A DNA stretch of 64,000 bases from Planotetraspora mira (GTDB taxonomy: Bacteria; Actinomycetota; Actinomycetes; Streptosporangiales; Streptosporangiaceae): the NCBI RefSeq assembly GCF_016863275.1, contig NZ_BOOO01000020.1:245663-309662 (forward strand). The letters run 5' to 3'. Below, piece after piece: positions 24,796 to 33,104 of the stretch (within the stretch, counting starts at the first letter, position 1; each line of letters begins with the position of its first letter). The notes under the pieces are model-generated. The model made no database searches. It had not been told where the DNA came from and worked only from the letters and a program-made list of their open reading frames with translations. A program made the translations under genes and the position numbers.

Positions 24796-26082
24796 TCACC
24801 ACAGTGCGATCGATCGGGTCAGGATCCCCGCCACGTCGTCCTCGCCGACCGGCAGAGGGGCGGTGGCGAGCAGGCGCTGCTGTTTCATCGCGCCCTCCAC
24901 GAGTGCGGGCACGTCGGCCTCCGTGTAGCCCACGCCGCCGATGCCGTTCGGGATGCCGATGTCCCGCATCAGGTTAATCAGCACCCCCGGAAGGAGTTCC
25001 GCGAGGTCGTCGGGCTTGGCCGCCGCCGGGTCGAGCAGCTCGGCGGCGCGCAGGTGCCGCTCCGGCTCGGCCTCGAAGGTGAACCGGAAGGCCTCGGGGG
25101 CGGTCAGCGCGACGGCCATCCCGTGCGGCACCATCGGCTCGTCGGCCGGATAGCCGTCCGGGTGGAAGTCCTTGACGCGTCCCGCGATGGGATAGGCGTT
25201 GGCGTGCGGGATGTGCACACCCGCGTTGCCGAAGCCGAGGCCGGCGAAAGTGGCCGCCAGCGCCATGTCCCCCCGGGCCGCCGCGTCGTCCCCGTGGCGT
25301 ACGGCCCTGCGGAAGGAGCTGGCGAGCAGGCGCAGCGCACGCTCGGACCACATGTCGGCGACGGGGTTCGAGCCGCAGTACGGCACCCGCTCCTCCGGGC
25401 GCTTGTGCTCGAAGGAGGTGTACGGCCTGGCGGTGTAGCTCTCCAGCGCGTGGCAGAGGATGTCCATCCCCGCCGCCGCGGTCACTCCTGGGGGCTGGGT
25501 CAGCGTGAGGTCGGGGTCGACGACCGCGAGGACGGGGCGGAGCCGTACGTGGCTGATCCCTGTCTTGACCTCCTGCTCCAGCACGTCGAGCACGCAGATC
25601 GTGGTGCTCTCCGAGCCCGTGCCCGTGGTCGTGGGCACCGCCACCAGCGGCTTGAGCGGCTGTGACGGGGCCCGGCCGCCTCCGACCGGCGCGTTGACGT
25701 AGTCCATCAGCTCGCCGGGGTTGGTCGTGAGGAGGTTGACGGCCTTGGCCGTGTCGATGCTCGACCCTCCCCCGACGGCGACGAAGGCGTCCCAGGGGCC
25801 GGACGCGCGGGCGTTCTCGATGGCGGCGGCCAGGCTCTCGTCCGTCGGCTCGACGTGCGCGCCGTCGTAGACGTGCGCCTCCATGCCGTAGCCGGCGAGC
25901 TGGTCGGCGACCCGCTGGGGCCCGCCGGTGGCCGCGACGCGGGGATCGGTGACCACGAGGACCCGGCGGACGCCGTACTGGGCGAGGTCGAAGCCGATCT
26001 CCGCCGACGCGCCGGGGCCGAACTTGAGCGCGGGGGCGCCGTAGGTGAATACGGACTCGGGGTTGCTGGGAGCGTCGTACAC
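24796..26082 (-). CDS. iron-containing alcohol dehydrogenase, HOT/GHB-dehydrogenase type
   Basis: A 428-residue group III alcohol dehydrogenase close to hydroxyacid-oxoacid transhydrogenase (HOT/ADHFE1). The NAD(P) loop is VAVGGGSSIDTAKAVNLL, and AVPTTTGTGSESTTI is a further signature. Metal ligands are Asp and His in AAGMDILCHALES, then HANAYP and MVPHGMAVALTAP. HOT enzymes oxidise 4-hydroxybutyrate to succinic semialdehyde using 2-oxoglutarate. It lies 12 bp after the lactonase gene, so ring opening of gamma-butyrolactone followed by oxidation of 4-hydroxybutyrate is a sensible inferred pathway, like BlcC/BlcB of Agrobacterium. A succinic semialdehyde dehydrogenase is not in the window. Confidence 0.87.
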   Translation of the reverse strand: MYDAPSNPESVFTYGAPALKFGPGASAEIGFDLAQYGVRRVLVVTDPRVAATGGPQRVADQLAGYGMEAHVYDGAHVEPTDESLAAAIENARASGPWDAFVAVGGGSSIDTAKAVNLLTTNPGELMDYVNAPVGGGRAPSQPLKPLVAVPTTTGTGSESTTICVLDVLEQEVKTGISHVRLRPVLAVVDPDLTLTQPPGVTAAAGMDILCHALESYTARPYTSFEHKRPEERVPYCGSNPVADMWSERALRLLASSFRRAVRHGDDAAARGDMALAATFAGLGFGNAGVHIPHANAYPIAGRVKDFHPDGYPADEPMVPHGMAVALTAPEAFRFTFEAEPERHLRAAELLDPAAAKPDDLAELLPGVLINLMRDIGIPNGIGGVGYTEADVPALVEGAMKQQRLLATAPLPVGEDDVAGILTRSIALW

Positions 26083-26094
26083 GGTCGCCTCCCC

Positions 26095-26895
26095 TCAGCT
26101 GTAGAAGCCGTCAGGAGCCGTGCGCATGGCGCGGAGCTGCTCCGCGTCATGGCCGAAGATCACATCGGCCTCCGACCTCTCCGCGATCGAGCGGATCTTC
26201 TCGACGGAGGCGTACCAGGCGCTGAGATCGTTGACAATGGCCGCCGGGGTGGCGGGAGGGCCGTAGGAGTCGCCCATGTAGACCGCGTCCGAAGTGAAGA
26301 TCATGGTGCCGGACTCCGGCAGGTCGACCCGCATGGCCATGGTCCCCGGGGTGTGCCCGGGGGCCTCGATGAGCGTCACCCCGGGAAGGATCTCGGTGTC
26401 GCCGGAGACCGTCTCGAAGTCGAGGCCCTCGTAGTCGGACTTCAGATGCGCTCCGTTGAACGCGCCCTCGTAACCGAAGGCGAACTCCTTCTCCTTGTCG
26501 TTGCAGACCAGGCGGGCCCCGGTGCCCGCGAACGTCCGGACGTTGCCCGCGTGGTCGAAGTGCAGGTGCGAGAGCACCACGTAGTCGAGGTTCTCGGGGC
26601 TCACGCCGAGCCGGCCGAGGTTGGCGTCGAGGTACTGCTCGTCGGAGACCTGGTCGTAGGGGAAGAACTCCTGGAGGCCGGTGGGGACCCAGCGGGTCTC
26701 CCAGTCGCGGGGGCAGCTGGTGTCCCACAGGAGGGTGCCCTCGTCGGTCTCCACGAGGACGGCGTGCGTCGTGCAGGGATACCACTCGACCGGCTTGTCG
26801 CGCTCGGCTCTGGGTCTGATGGAACGGCCCGGCTTCAGCAGCAGCCAGGACAGGTCGCAGCTCATCGCTCCGCAGTCGAGGACATGCACCTTCAT
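26095..26895 (-). CDS. AttM/BlcC-like lactonase (metallo-beta-lactamase fold)
   Basis: A 266-residue enzyme with the dinuclear zinc motif VVLSHLHFDHAGNVRTF, later ligands in EAPGHTPGTMAM and FTSDAVYMGDS, and a final VIFGHD. The N-terminus MKVHVLDCGAMSCDLSWLLL and VEWYPCTTHAVLVET are typical of the N-acyl-homoserine lactonase/AttM group, which opens gamma-butyrolactone or acyl-homoserine lactone rings. The ATG at 26895 has GGAGGAG upstream. It is the first gene of the operon with the Fe-alcohol dehydrogenase and faces the GntR gene across a palindrome. Whether it degrades a signal or a carbon source cannot be read from sequence. Confidence 0.87.
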   Translation of the reverse strand: MKVHVLDCGAMSCDLSWLLLKPGRSIRPRAERDKPVEWYPCTTHAVLVETDEGTLLWDTSCPRDWETRWVPTGLQEFFPYDQVSDEQYLDANLGRLGVSPENLDYVVLSHLHFDHAGNVRTFAGTGARLVCNDKEKEFAFGYEGAFNGAHLKSDYEGLDFETVSGDTEILPGVTLIEAPGHTPGTMAMRVDLPESGTMIFTSDAVYMGDSYGPPATPAAIVNDLSAWYASVEKIRSIAERSEADVIFGHDAEQLRAMRTAPDGFYS

Positions 26896-26942
26896 GACCG
26901 CTCCTCCGCTTCGCATTGTTACCAGCAGATTTCCGAATCTGG

Positions 26943-26960
26943 CATGTAGCATGCTGCATG
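26943..26960. promoter_or_regulatory. operator-like palindrome between lactonase and GntR genes
   Basis: CATGTAGCATGCTGCATG is an 18-bp palindrome with one mismatched symmetric pair, centred on AGCATGCT. It lies 47 bp from the lactonase start and 70 bp from the GntR start, a fitting place for autoregulation and repression by the GntR protein. Confidence 0.55.
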
Positions 26961-27029
26961 TCAACGATTGAGCACGGCGGCGTTCGGGGGTAGGGTCCCC
27001 CACACGGGTCGAGTTCCGGAAGGTGCCAA

Positions 27030-27734
27030 GTGCTAGCGGTCGACGGCGCGTCCAGCCTCACAGAGCAGGTCATCGAGTCCGTCCGCGAGGCCATCCACTC
27101 CGGTGAGCTGCGTCCCGGCGAGCTCTACTCCGTCTATCAGCTCGCCGCGCAGCTCAACGTGTCACGCACCCCGGTCCGCGAGGCGATGCTCCGGCTGGCC
27201 GAGGCCGGCATGGTGCGGTTCGAGCGCAGCCGCGGCTTCCGCGTGCTCAGGCGCGACCCCAGGGAGATCGCCGAGGTCTTCCACCTCCGCCTGCTGCTGG
27301 AGGTGCCGGCCGCCCGCATCGCGGCGGGCCGGGCCGAGCCCGCGCTGATCGAGGCCATGCGCGGCGAGCTCGACGCCATGCGCGCCGCCGCCGCCGACCA
27401 TGACGAGCCCCGCTTCATGCGGCACGACTGCGCGTTCCACGAGCTTCTGCTCGCCGCGGGCGCCAACCGCAAGCTCGTCAGCATGGTCGGCAACCTGCGT
27501 GACGCGACGATGACGCTGGGGGCGTCCACCGTCGACCGCTCCAGGACACTCGCCGACATCGCCGCCGAGCACGAGCCCATCCTCGCCGCGGTGGAAGCCG
27601 CCGACGCCGACGCCACCGCCCGGGCCATGCGCTCCCACATCGCCCACATGGGCGAGTTGCTGCTCGCCCAGGTCGCCGCCGAGAACGGCGTCGCCGCAGC
27701 CCCCGAGGACGTCGATCTGATCCACAGCGCGTGA
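27030..27734 (+). CDS. GntR-family (FadR/FCD) regulator
   Basis: A 234-residue regulator. The winged helix at residues 8-70 has VIESVREAIHSGELRPGELY and NVSRTPVREAMLRLAEAGMV. The all-helical FCD ligand domain follows, with metal-type positions in HDCAFHELLLAAGANRKLV and MRSHIAHMGELLL. FCD regulators sense small organic acids. The GTG at 27030 is preceded by GGAAGGTG. It is divergent from the lactonase operon, whose product would be 4-hydroxybutyrate or succinic semialdehyde, a plausible inducer. It is convergent with the alpha/beta hydrolase at 22 bp spacing. Confidence 0.88.
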   Translation: MLAVDGASSLTEQVIESVREAIHSGELRPGELYSVYQLAAQLNVSRTPVREAMLRLAEAGMVRFERSRGFRVLRRDPREIAEVFHLRLLLEVPAARIAAGRAEPALIEAMRGELDAMRAAAADHDEPRFMRHDCAFHELLLAAGANRKLVSMVGNLRDATMTLGASTVDRSRTLADIAAEHEPILAAVEAADADATARAMRSHIAHMGELLLAQVAAENGVAAAPEDVDLIHSA

Positions 27735-27756
27735 TCCCGCCTCCCGGTGAGCACGG

Positions 27757-28581
27757 CTAGGCGCCCAGCAGGTCGCGGACCCTGGCCGCGTACGCCCGGG
27801 GGTGGGTCAGGTTGCCGTTGTGGCCGCCGGGGAACTCCTGGGCCTCGACCCCGAGCAGGGCGGCGAGCTCGACCGCGCAGCGGTGGTCGAAGACCGTCCG
27901 CGGCGTGGCCCGGCCGACCGCCGGGATGATCCGGATCGGCGAGCCCGCCAGCGCGGCGACCTCCAGCGTGTCCCGGGCGACGGCGGCGAAGTCGTTCTCG
28001 ACGAAGAACGCGAAGTTCGCCTTCCTGCGGTCGTCCATCGGAAACCGGGTGACGCCCGGCTCGGTCTCCTGGGCGACAGGATCGATGCCGAGGATGCGCG
28101 CGACCTCGGCGAACGTCGCCGCCAACCCCTCCCGCCGGTAGAGGTCCCGCAGCTCGAGGAGCTCCTGCTCCTGCCGCACCCGCAGTTCACCGGGCAGCAG
28201 CCGGGGGGCGACCGGCTCATGGGCGATCAGGGTGTGCAACAGCCCAGGATGTCCGATCGCGACGTGAAGGCCGAGGACGGCCCCGAAGCTGCAGCCGAGC
28301 ATGGAGGCGGGCTCGTCGGTCACCTCAGCCAGCAGGCGCCGTACATCGTCGGCGTGCTCCGCCACGGTGGCGCCCGCGGCGGGGTCGTCGAGAGTGCTGC
28401 GGGACAGGCCGCGGCGGTCGTAGGTCACCACCGTGTAGTCCGCCACCAGATGGTCGACCAGGTCGCGGCTGCGCCCCGCGTCCCCCTCGCCGCTCTGCGA
28501 GATGAGCAGCACCGGCCCGCTGCCACGGACCTCGTAGTAGAGCTTCGCACCGGGCACGCGCACCATTTCTGCGGTGTTCAT
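27757..28581 (-). CDS. alpha/beta hydrolase
   Basis: A 274-residue hydrolase. MLGCSFGAVLGLHVAIGHPG is the nucleophile elbow (GCSFG with Ser), VTYDRRGLSRSTLDDP is the usual strand 4 region, and EFPGGHNGNLTHPRAYA holds the catalytic His. The acid is likely in IPAVGRATPRTVFDHRC. The ATG at 28581 has GGAAGGAATTGC upstream. It is divergent from a MarR gene that shares its promoter region with three GATGYATC octamers, so it is probably the target of that regulator. Small-molecule esters, lactones or antibiotics are possible substrates. Confidence 0.85.
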   Translation of the reverse strand: MNTAEMVRVPGAKLYYEVRGSGPVLLISQSGEGDAGRSRDLVDHLVADYTVVTYDRRGLSRSTLDDPAAGATVAEHADDVRRLLAEVTDEPASMLGCSFGAVLGLHVAIGHPGLLHTLIAHEPVAPRLLPGELRVRQEQELLELRDLYRREGLAATFAEVARILGIDPVAQETEPGVTRFPMDDRRKANFAFFVENDFAAVARDTLEVAALAGSPIRIIPAVGRATPRTVFDHRCAVELAALLGVEAQEFPGGHNGNLTHPRAYAARVRDLLGA

Positions 28582-28600
28582 GAGCAATTCCTTCCGATCA

Positions 28601-28636
28601 GATGCATCACTCTTGATGCATCTATTTAGATGTATC
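28601..28636. promoter_or_regulatory. triple octamer operator, hydrolase/marR divergent promoter
   Basis: GATGCATC (28601-28608), GATGCATC (28615-28622) and GATGTATC (28629-28636) are spaced by exactly 6 bp, a 14-bp period. Each octamer is palindromic or nearly so. The last two also form a 10-bp inverted repeat, GATGCATCTA/TAGATGTATC, across a 2-bp centre. TATCAT (28633-28638) is a likely -10 of the MarR gene inside the last site. Confidence 0.7.
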
Positions 28637-28644
28637 ATGAACGC

Positions 28645-29094
28645 ATGAACGGTGTCGAGCTCTTCCTCCTCGGACGGACCCTGATGAAGATCGGCGAGGA
28701 GGCCATGCCGGCGGAGGGCATCGGCCCGCAGACCACCGGCGTCCGAACCGTCCTGGTGGTGGTGACCGACCTGCGTGAGCATCCGGAGACGTCGGTCGGC
28801 GAGATCGCCGCCCGCACCGGCCTTCCGCAGAGCGCCGTGTCGGGGGCCGTCGCCAGGCTCAAGGAGGCGGGCTCCATCGTGACGGAGACGGATCCGCGAG
28901 ACCGCCGCCGCGTCCTGATCCGGCACGCGCCGGAGGTCTCCGCCCGGCTCGCGCACGTGCGCGCCTCGTCGATCGAGGGGGCGATCGCCTCGGCGGCCGG
29001 GACCGACGATCCCGAGCAGGTCGCCGAGATCGTCGCCATGCTCCAGGCGCTCGCTCGGCGGTTGTCCCCCGGAGACACTCCCGCGCATCGGTGA
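28645..29094 (+). CDS. MarR-family regulator
   Basis: A 149-residue winged-helix protein. SVGEIAARTGLPQSAVSGAV is the helix-turn-helix and SIVTETDPRDRRRVLIRHAP the wing with the DxRxxR signature. Helices at both ends form the dimer. No ribosome site precedes ATG 28645 or the alternative ATG 28630; TATCAT ends 6 nt upstream of 28645, so the mRNA may be leaderless. The start at 28630 would lie within the third operator octamer. It probably represses itself and the divergent alpha/beta hydrolase. Ligand unknown. Confidence 0.85.
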   Translation: MNGVELFLLGRTLMKIGEEAMPAEGIGPQTTGVRTVLVVVTDLREHPETSVGEIAARTGLPQSAVSGAVARLKEAGSIVTETDPRDRRRVLIRHAPEVSARLAHVRASSIEGAIASAAGTDDPEQVAEIVAMLQALARRLSPGDTPAHR

Positions 29095-29154
29095 AATCAC
29101 CAGTTGTCATCCGAGAAACGAACCCGAACGACATTTCCCTTTTAGGGATGACAT

Positions 29155-31911
29155 GTGCGCGTAACACTGGGGAGCGTGTCTCGCGCCCCCCGGACTGTTC
29201 AGGCACCGGTGCTGCGCGGCCGTCACGACGAGCAGGAGTCGCTGAGGCGGTTGCTCGCCGGGGCCCGCACCGGATCGGGCGGGGCGACGCTCCTGCTCGG
29301 TGCGGCCGGGATGGGCAAGACCACGCTGCTCGACCTCGTCGCGGCGGAGGCGCACGACTTCACCGTGCTGAGGGTCTGTGGCGTGGAGCCGGAGGCACAG
29401 GTCGCGTTCTCCGGTCTGCACGGCCTGTTGCGGCCTGTCACGGCGGCGCTCGCGGCGCTGCCACCCGTCCGCGCCGCCATCCTGCAGCGGGTGATCGAGC
29501 TGGGTGTGGCCGACGCCGGGCTCGCGCTGCCGGCGGCGGTGCTCGACCTGCTCTCTGCCGTCGCGGCCGGAAGACCGGTGCTCGTCTGCGTCGACGACGT
29601 GCACCATCTCGACGCGGCCAGCCGCGACGTGCTCTTCTTCGCCGCCCGCCGCGTGTCCGGGGAACGCGTCGCGCTGGTCTTCACCGCGGACGACCGGTAC
29701 TGCGGCCCGGGCGGCGTCCCTTCCCGTGTGCTGGCCCCTCTCGACGGGACCGCGATCCGGGAACTGGCCGACGAGCTCGCACCCGTACGGCTCGGCGACG
29801 ACCTGCGGGCATCGCTGGAACGGATCGCCCGGGGCAACCCGCTCGCCCTCAGTGAGCTCGTCGGCTCGCTCACACCAGAACAACTGGCGGGCACGGCCGC
29901 GCCGCCGGGATCGTTGCCTCCCGCCGGGCGGTTGTGGCGTGCCCACGCCGGCAGGCTGGCGGGCCTGCCCTCCGACACCCGTGACCTCCTGCTCCTCATG
30001 GCGGCCGATCCGGACCTGGACACGGCGACACTGCTTCGCGCCACCGGTCCGAGATGCCCCCTCGTCGGCCTCGAACCGGCGGAGAGCGCGAACATCGTCC
30101 AGGCGGTCGACGACCGCTACGTCTTCAGCGAGCCCGCCATGCGCGCGGTGGTCTACGACGGAGCCTCGGCCGCCCGCAGGCGTGCGGCGCACCGCGTGCT
30201 GGCGAACCTCCTCGACCCCGGCCACCAGCGCCTGCGCCGCGCCTGGCACCGTGCGGCGGCGCTCGACGGCCCTGCGGAGGAGCTGGGCGACGAACTCGCC
30301 GCCGCGGCCGAGGCGGCCCGCCGCCAGGACGGCCATCCCGAGCCGTTCCTCGCGTTCGAACGCGCCGCCGAGCTGACCGAGCACGGTGACGTCAGGTCGG
30401 CACGGCTGGCCTCGGCCGCCCGTCACGCGTCGATCGCGGGCCTGCCCCAGCACGCCAGGTCGCTGCTCGCCCGGCTGCGCTCGCTGACGATCAGCGAGGA
30501 GACGCGGGGCCGGGCGGAGCTGCTCCACGGCAGCCTGGAGTTGCTCGCGGGAGAGACCGCGAGCGCCCACGACAAGTTCCTGGCCGCGGCCGGATGGCTC
30601 CTCGACCGCGACCGCGCGCTGGGCATCCGCGCGCTCGTGCGCGCCGCCGAGGCGAGCTACTTCGCCGGGGACAACCAGCGGTTCATCGCCATCGCCCGCC
30701 AGGCCGCCGCCGTGCGCCGTTCCGACGACTCGCCGGCCACGCAGCTCATGTTCGAGTATCTGGCCGGCCTGGCGGCGACCTTCAAGGGACGGCACACCGA
30801 GGCCGCCGGACCACTGCGCCGGGTGTTGCGGCTCGCCTCCACCGTGCGGAATCCGGCGATGCCGGTCTGGGCGGGCGTCGCGAGCCTCCTGCTCGGCGAG
30901 GACGGGCACGCCCACATGCTCGCCACGAGAGCCGTGGAGGTCGCGCGCAACCGGGGGAACGACTCGGCGCTGCCGCACCTGCTGGAGTCGGTCATCCAGG
31001 CCGAGATCTGGATGGGCCGCTACGACTCCGTCGCCGCCAACGCCATGGAGGGGCTCCGCCTGGCCCAGGAGACCGGACGGCTGAACGCCGCCGGCCACCA
31101 CCTGGCGTGGCTCGCCCTCACCGCGGCCGTCCAGGGTGACGAGGAGACCTGCAGGATCCGGGCCCAGGCGGCCTTCGAGCTCGCCGACGCCCACGGGCTC
31201 GGCGTCGCCGCCGCCCTGGGCAACTGGGCCCTGGCCCACCTCGACCTCGCCGCGGGCCGCGTGGCCGACGCCGCCGCCCGCCTGGGGGCCGAACGCAGGA
31301 ACAACCACGTCGTCGTGCGGGTCATGGCGACCCCCACCTTCATCGAGGCGGCGGCGCGTACGGGTGACCGGGAACAGGCCAGGGCGGCTCTACGGGTGCT
31401 CGACCGCTGGGCGGACAGCACACGCAGCCCCGACCGGCTCGCCCTGGCGATGCGCTGTCACGCTCTCCTCGCCGGCCCCGGCGAGGCGGAGCGGCTCTTC
31501 CACGACGCCCTGGACCTGCACCAGCAGGGCTCCTGCGAGTTCGAGACCGCCCGCACGCGCCTGCTGTTCGGCGGCACCCTGCGCAGGAGCCGGCGGCCGA
31601 CCGCCGCCAGGAAGCACCTGCACGACGCGCTCGAGACGTTCGAACGGCTCGGCGCCCGCCAGTGGGCCGAACAGGCGGAGGGCGAGTTGCGCGCGGCGGG
31701 CCAGACCGTCCGGCCCGCCCTCGCGCAGAAGACCGACCAGCTGACGGCCCAGCAACTCCAGATCGCCCGGCTCGTGGCGGAGGGTGCGACCAACCGCGAG
31801 GTCGCGGCCCGCCTCTATCTCAGCCCGCGCACCGTCGAACATCACCTCAGGAACATCTTCGCCAAGCTCGGCATCCGCTCCCGCGTCGAACTGGTCCGGC
31901 TGCTGTCATGA
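29155..31911 (+). CDS. large ATP-binding LuxR-family (LAL) regulator
   Basis: A 918-residue STAND-type regulator. The N-terminal AAA-like ATPase has Walker A LLLGAAGMGKTTLLDLV (about residue 50) and Walker B VLVCVDDVHHLD. A long helical TPR-like region follows, and the C-terminal LuxR helix-turn-helix is at about 855-918 (LTAQQLQIARLVAEGATNRE, VEHHLRNIFAKLGIRSR). Such regulators activate catabolic or secondary-metabolite genes when ligand and ATP bind. GTG 29155 is chosen; GTG 29176 is possible. An 8-bp inverted pair TGTCATCC (29105-29112)/GGATGACA (29146-29153) and TCCCT-TTT-AGGGA precede the start. The cutinase gene downstream is its nearest possible target, which is only inference. Confidence 0.88.
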   Translation: MRVTLGSVSRAPRTVQAPVLRGRHDEQESLRRLLAGARTGSGGATLLLGAAGMGKTTLLDLVAAEAHDFTVLRVCGVEPEAQVAFSGLHGLLRPVTAALAALPPVRAAILQRVIELGVADAGLALPAAVLDLLSAVAAGRPVLVCVDDVHHLDAASRDVLFFAARRVSGERVALVFTADDRYCGPGGVPSRVLAPLDGTAIRELADELAPVRLGDDLRASLERIARGNPLALSELVGSLTPEQLAGTAAPPGSLPPAGRLWRAHAGRLAGLPSDTRDLLLLMAADPDLDTATLLRATGPRCPLVGLEPAESANIVQAVDDRYVFSEPAMRAVVYDGASAARRRAAHRVLANLLDPGHQRLRRAWHRAAALDGPAEELGDELAAAAEAARRQDGHPEPFLAFERAAELTEHGDVRSARLASAARHASIAGLPQHARSLLARLRSLTISEETRGRAELLHGSLELLAGETASAHDKFLAAAGWLLDRDRALGIRALVRAAEASYFAGDNQRFIAIARQAAAVRRSDDSPATQLMFEYLAGLAATFKGRHTEAAGPLRRVLRLASTVRNPAMPVWAGVASLLLGEDGHAHMLATRAVEVARNRGNDSALPHLLESVIQAEIWMGRYDSVAANAMEGLRLAQETGRLNAAGHHLAWLALTAAVQGDEETCRIRAQAAFELADAHGLGVAAALGNWALAHLDLAAGRVADAAARLGAERRNNHVVVRVMATPTFIEAAARTGDREQARAALRVLDRWADSTRSPDRLALAMRCHALLAGPGEAERLFHDALDLHQQGSCEFETARTRLLFGGTLRRSRRPTAARKHLHDALETFERLGARQWAEQAEGELRAAGQTVRPALAQKTDQLTAQQLQIARLVAEGATNREVAARLYLSPRTVEHHLRNIFAKLGIRSRVELVRLLS

Positions 31912-32108
31912 CCGGTGCCGCCACACCGGGTCATCTCACCGTGTCGTGACGAGGCACGTGATTTCGCCGATGCCCGGGTGACACGGCGGCCGAACAATTG
32001 CGACGGTCAGCAGTCATCGGGAACCCCCACCCGGCGCGAGCCGTCCACTCCACGGAACCGGACGGCCGCCTGCGTGGCTCCCCATCTACCGCAGGGAGCA
32101 CAAGCGAC

Positions 32109-33038
32109 GTGCAGCCACGGATGATCCCCTCCCGTTCCGTCCATCCCGTCACCCCCTCCCCGGCTCGGCGCTCCCGCGCCGCCCGGCTGGTCGCCGCCGT
32201 CGGCCTGGCGCTCGCCATGGTCGCGGGCGGAGCCGCCTTCGGCGCCCCCGCCCAGGCCGCGGCCAATCCGTACGAGCGCGGCCCCGCTCCCACCAACGCG
32301 AGCATCGAGGCCACGCGCGGTCCGTTCGCGACCGCGCAGACGTCGGTCTCCTCACTCGTCTCCGGGTTCGGCGGCGGCATCATCTACTACCCGACCGACA
32401 CCAGCCAGGGAACCTTCGGGGCGATCGCGATCTCCCCGGGCTACACCGCGTCCTGGTCGAGCCTCAGCTGGCTCGGCCCCCGCCTCGCCTCCCAGGGCTT
32501 CGTGGTCATCGGCATCGAGACCAACTCCGTCTTCGACCAGCCGGACAGCCGTGGGCGGCAACTGCTGGCCGCGCTCGACTACCTCGTCCAGTCCAGCTCG
32601 GTGCGCAGCAGGATCGACTCGAGCAGGCTCGCCGTGGCGGGCCACTCGATGGGCGGCGGCGGCACGCTCGAGGCCGCGAACTCCCGGCCGTCACTGCAGG
32701 CGGCCATTCCGCTCGCGCCGTGGAACCTGACCAAGAGCTGGTCGGGGATCCGCGTACCGACGATGATCATCGGCGGCGAGTCCGACAGCGTCGCCCCGGT
32801 GTCCTCGCACTCGGAGCCGTTCTACAACAGCATCCCGGCGTCGTCGGAGAAGGCGTACATGGAGCTCAACAACGCCTCGCACTTCTTCCCGCAGACGTCG
32901 AACACCACGATGGCCAAGTACATGATCTCGTGGATGAAGCGCTTCATCGACAACGACACCCGCTATGACCAGTTCCTCTGCCCGGCGCCGAGGAGCACCG
33001 CGATCCAGGAGTACCGCGACACCTGCCCCCACGCCTAG
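32109..33038 (+). CDS. secreted cutinase / PET-hydrolase-type polyesterase
   Basis: A 309-residue precursor. A signal peptide with twin-basic start and Ala-rich core ends near GAPAQA, before [20 protein letters not shown]. The mature part is very like Thermobifida cutinases and [16 protein letters not shown] (Ser 180), GGESDSVAP (Asp 226) and NNASHFFPQ (His 258) form the triad with 46- and 32-residue spacing, as in TfCut2. [10 protein letters not shown] supplies the oxyanion Tyr and APWNLTKSW the substrate Trp. His before the Ser and Phe after the His mark the type I group, not the Ideonella type. Two C-terminal cysteines (291, 306) form one disulfide. GTG 32109 is preferred for AGGGAG upstream; ATG 32121 is alternative. 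Confidence 0.93.
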   Translation: MQPRMIPSRSVHPVTPSPARRSRAARLVAAVGLALAMVAGGAAFGAPAQAAANPYERGPAPTNASIEATRGPFATAQTSVSSLVSGFGGGIIYYPTDTSQGTFGAIAISPGYTASWSSLSWLGPRLASQGFVVIGIETNSVFDQPDSRGRQLLAALDYLVQSSSVRSRIDSSRLAVAGHSMGGGGTLEAANSRPSLQAAIPLAPWNLTKSWSGIRVPTMIIGGESDSVAPVSSHSEPFYNSIPASSEKAYMELNNASHFFPQTSNTTMAKYMISWMKRFIDNDTRYDQFLCPAPRSTAIQEYRDTCPHA

Positions 33039-33051
33039 AGATCCTCCGCGA

Positions 33052-33092
33052 CCGGCACCTGCCGGCGGGCCGCCCGCCCGCGCAGGTGCCGG
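33052..33092. terminator. terminator between cutinase and PP2C-like genes
   Basis: CCGGCACCTGC (33052-33062) pairs perfectly over 11 bp with GCAGGTGCCGG (33082-33092) around a GC-rich 19-nt loop that can pair within itself. It lies 13 bp past the cutinase stop and 12 bp past the convergent PP2C-like stop. Confidence 0.8.
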
Positions 33093-33104
33093 CCCGCCAG
33101 GGGG

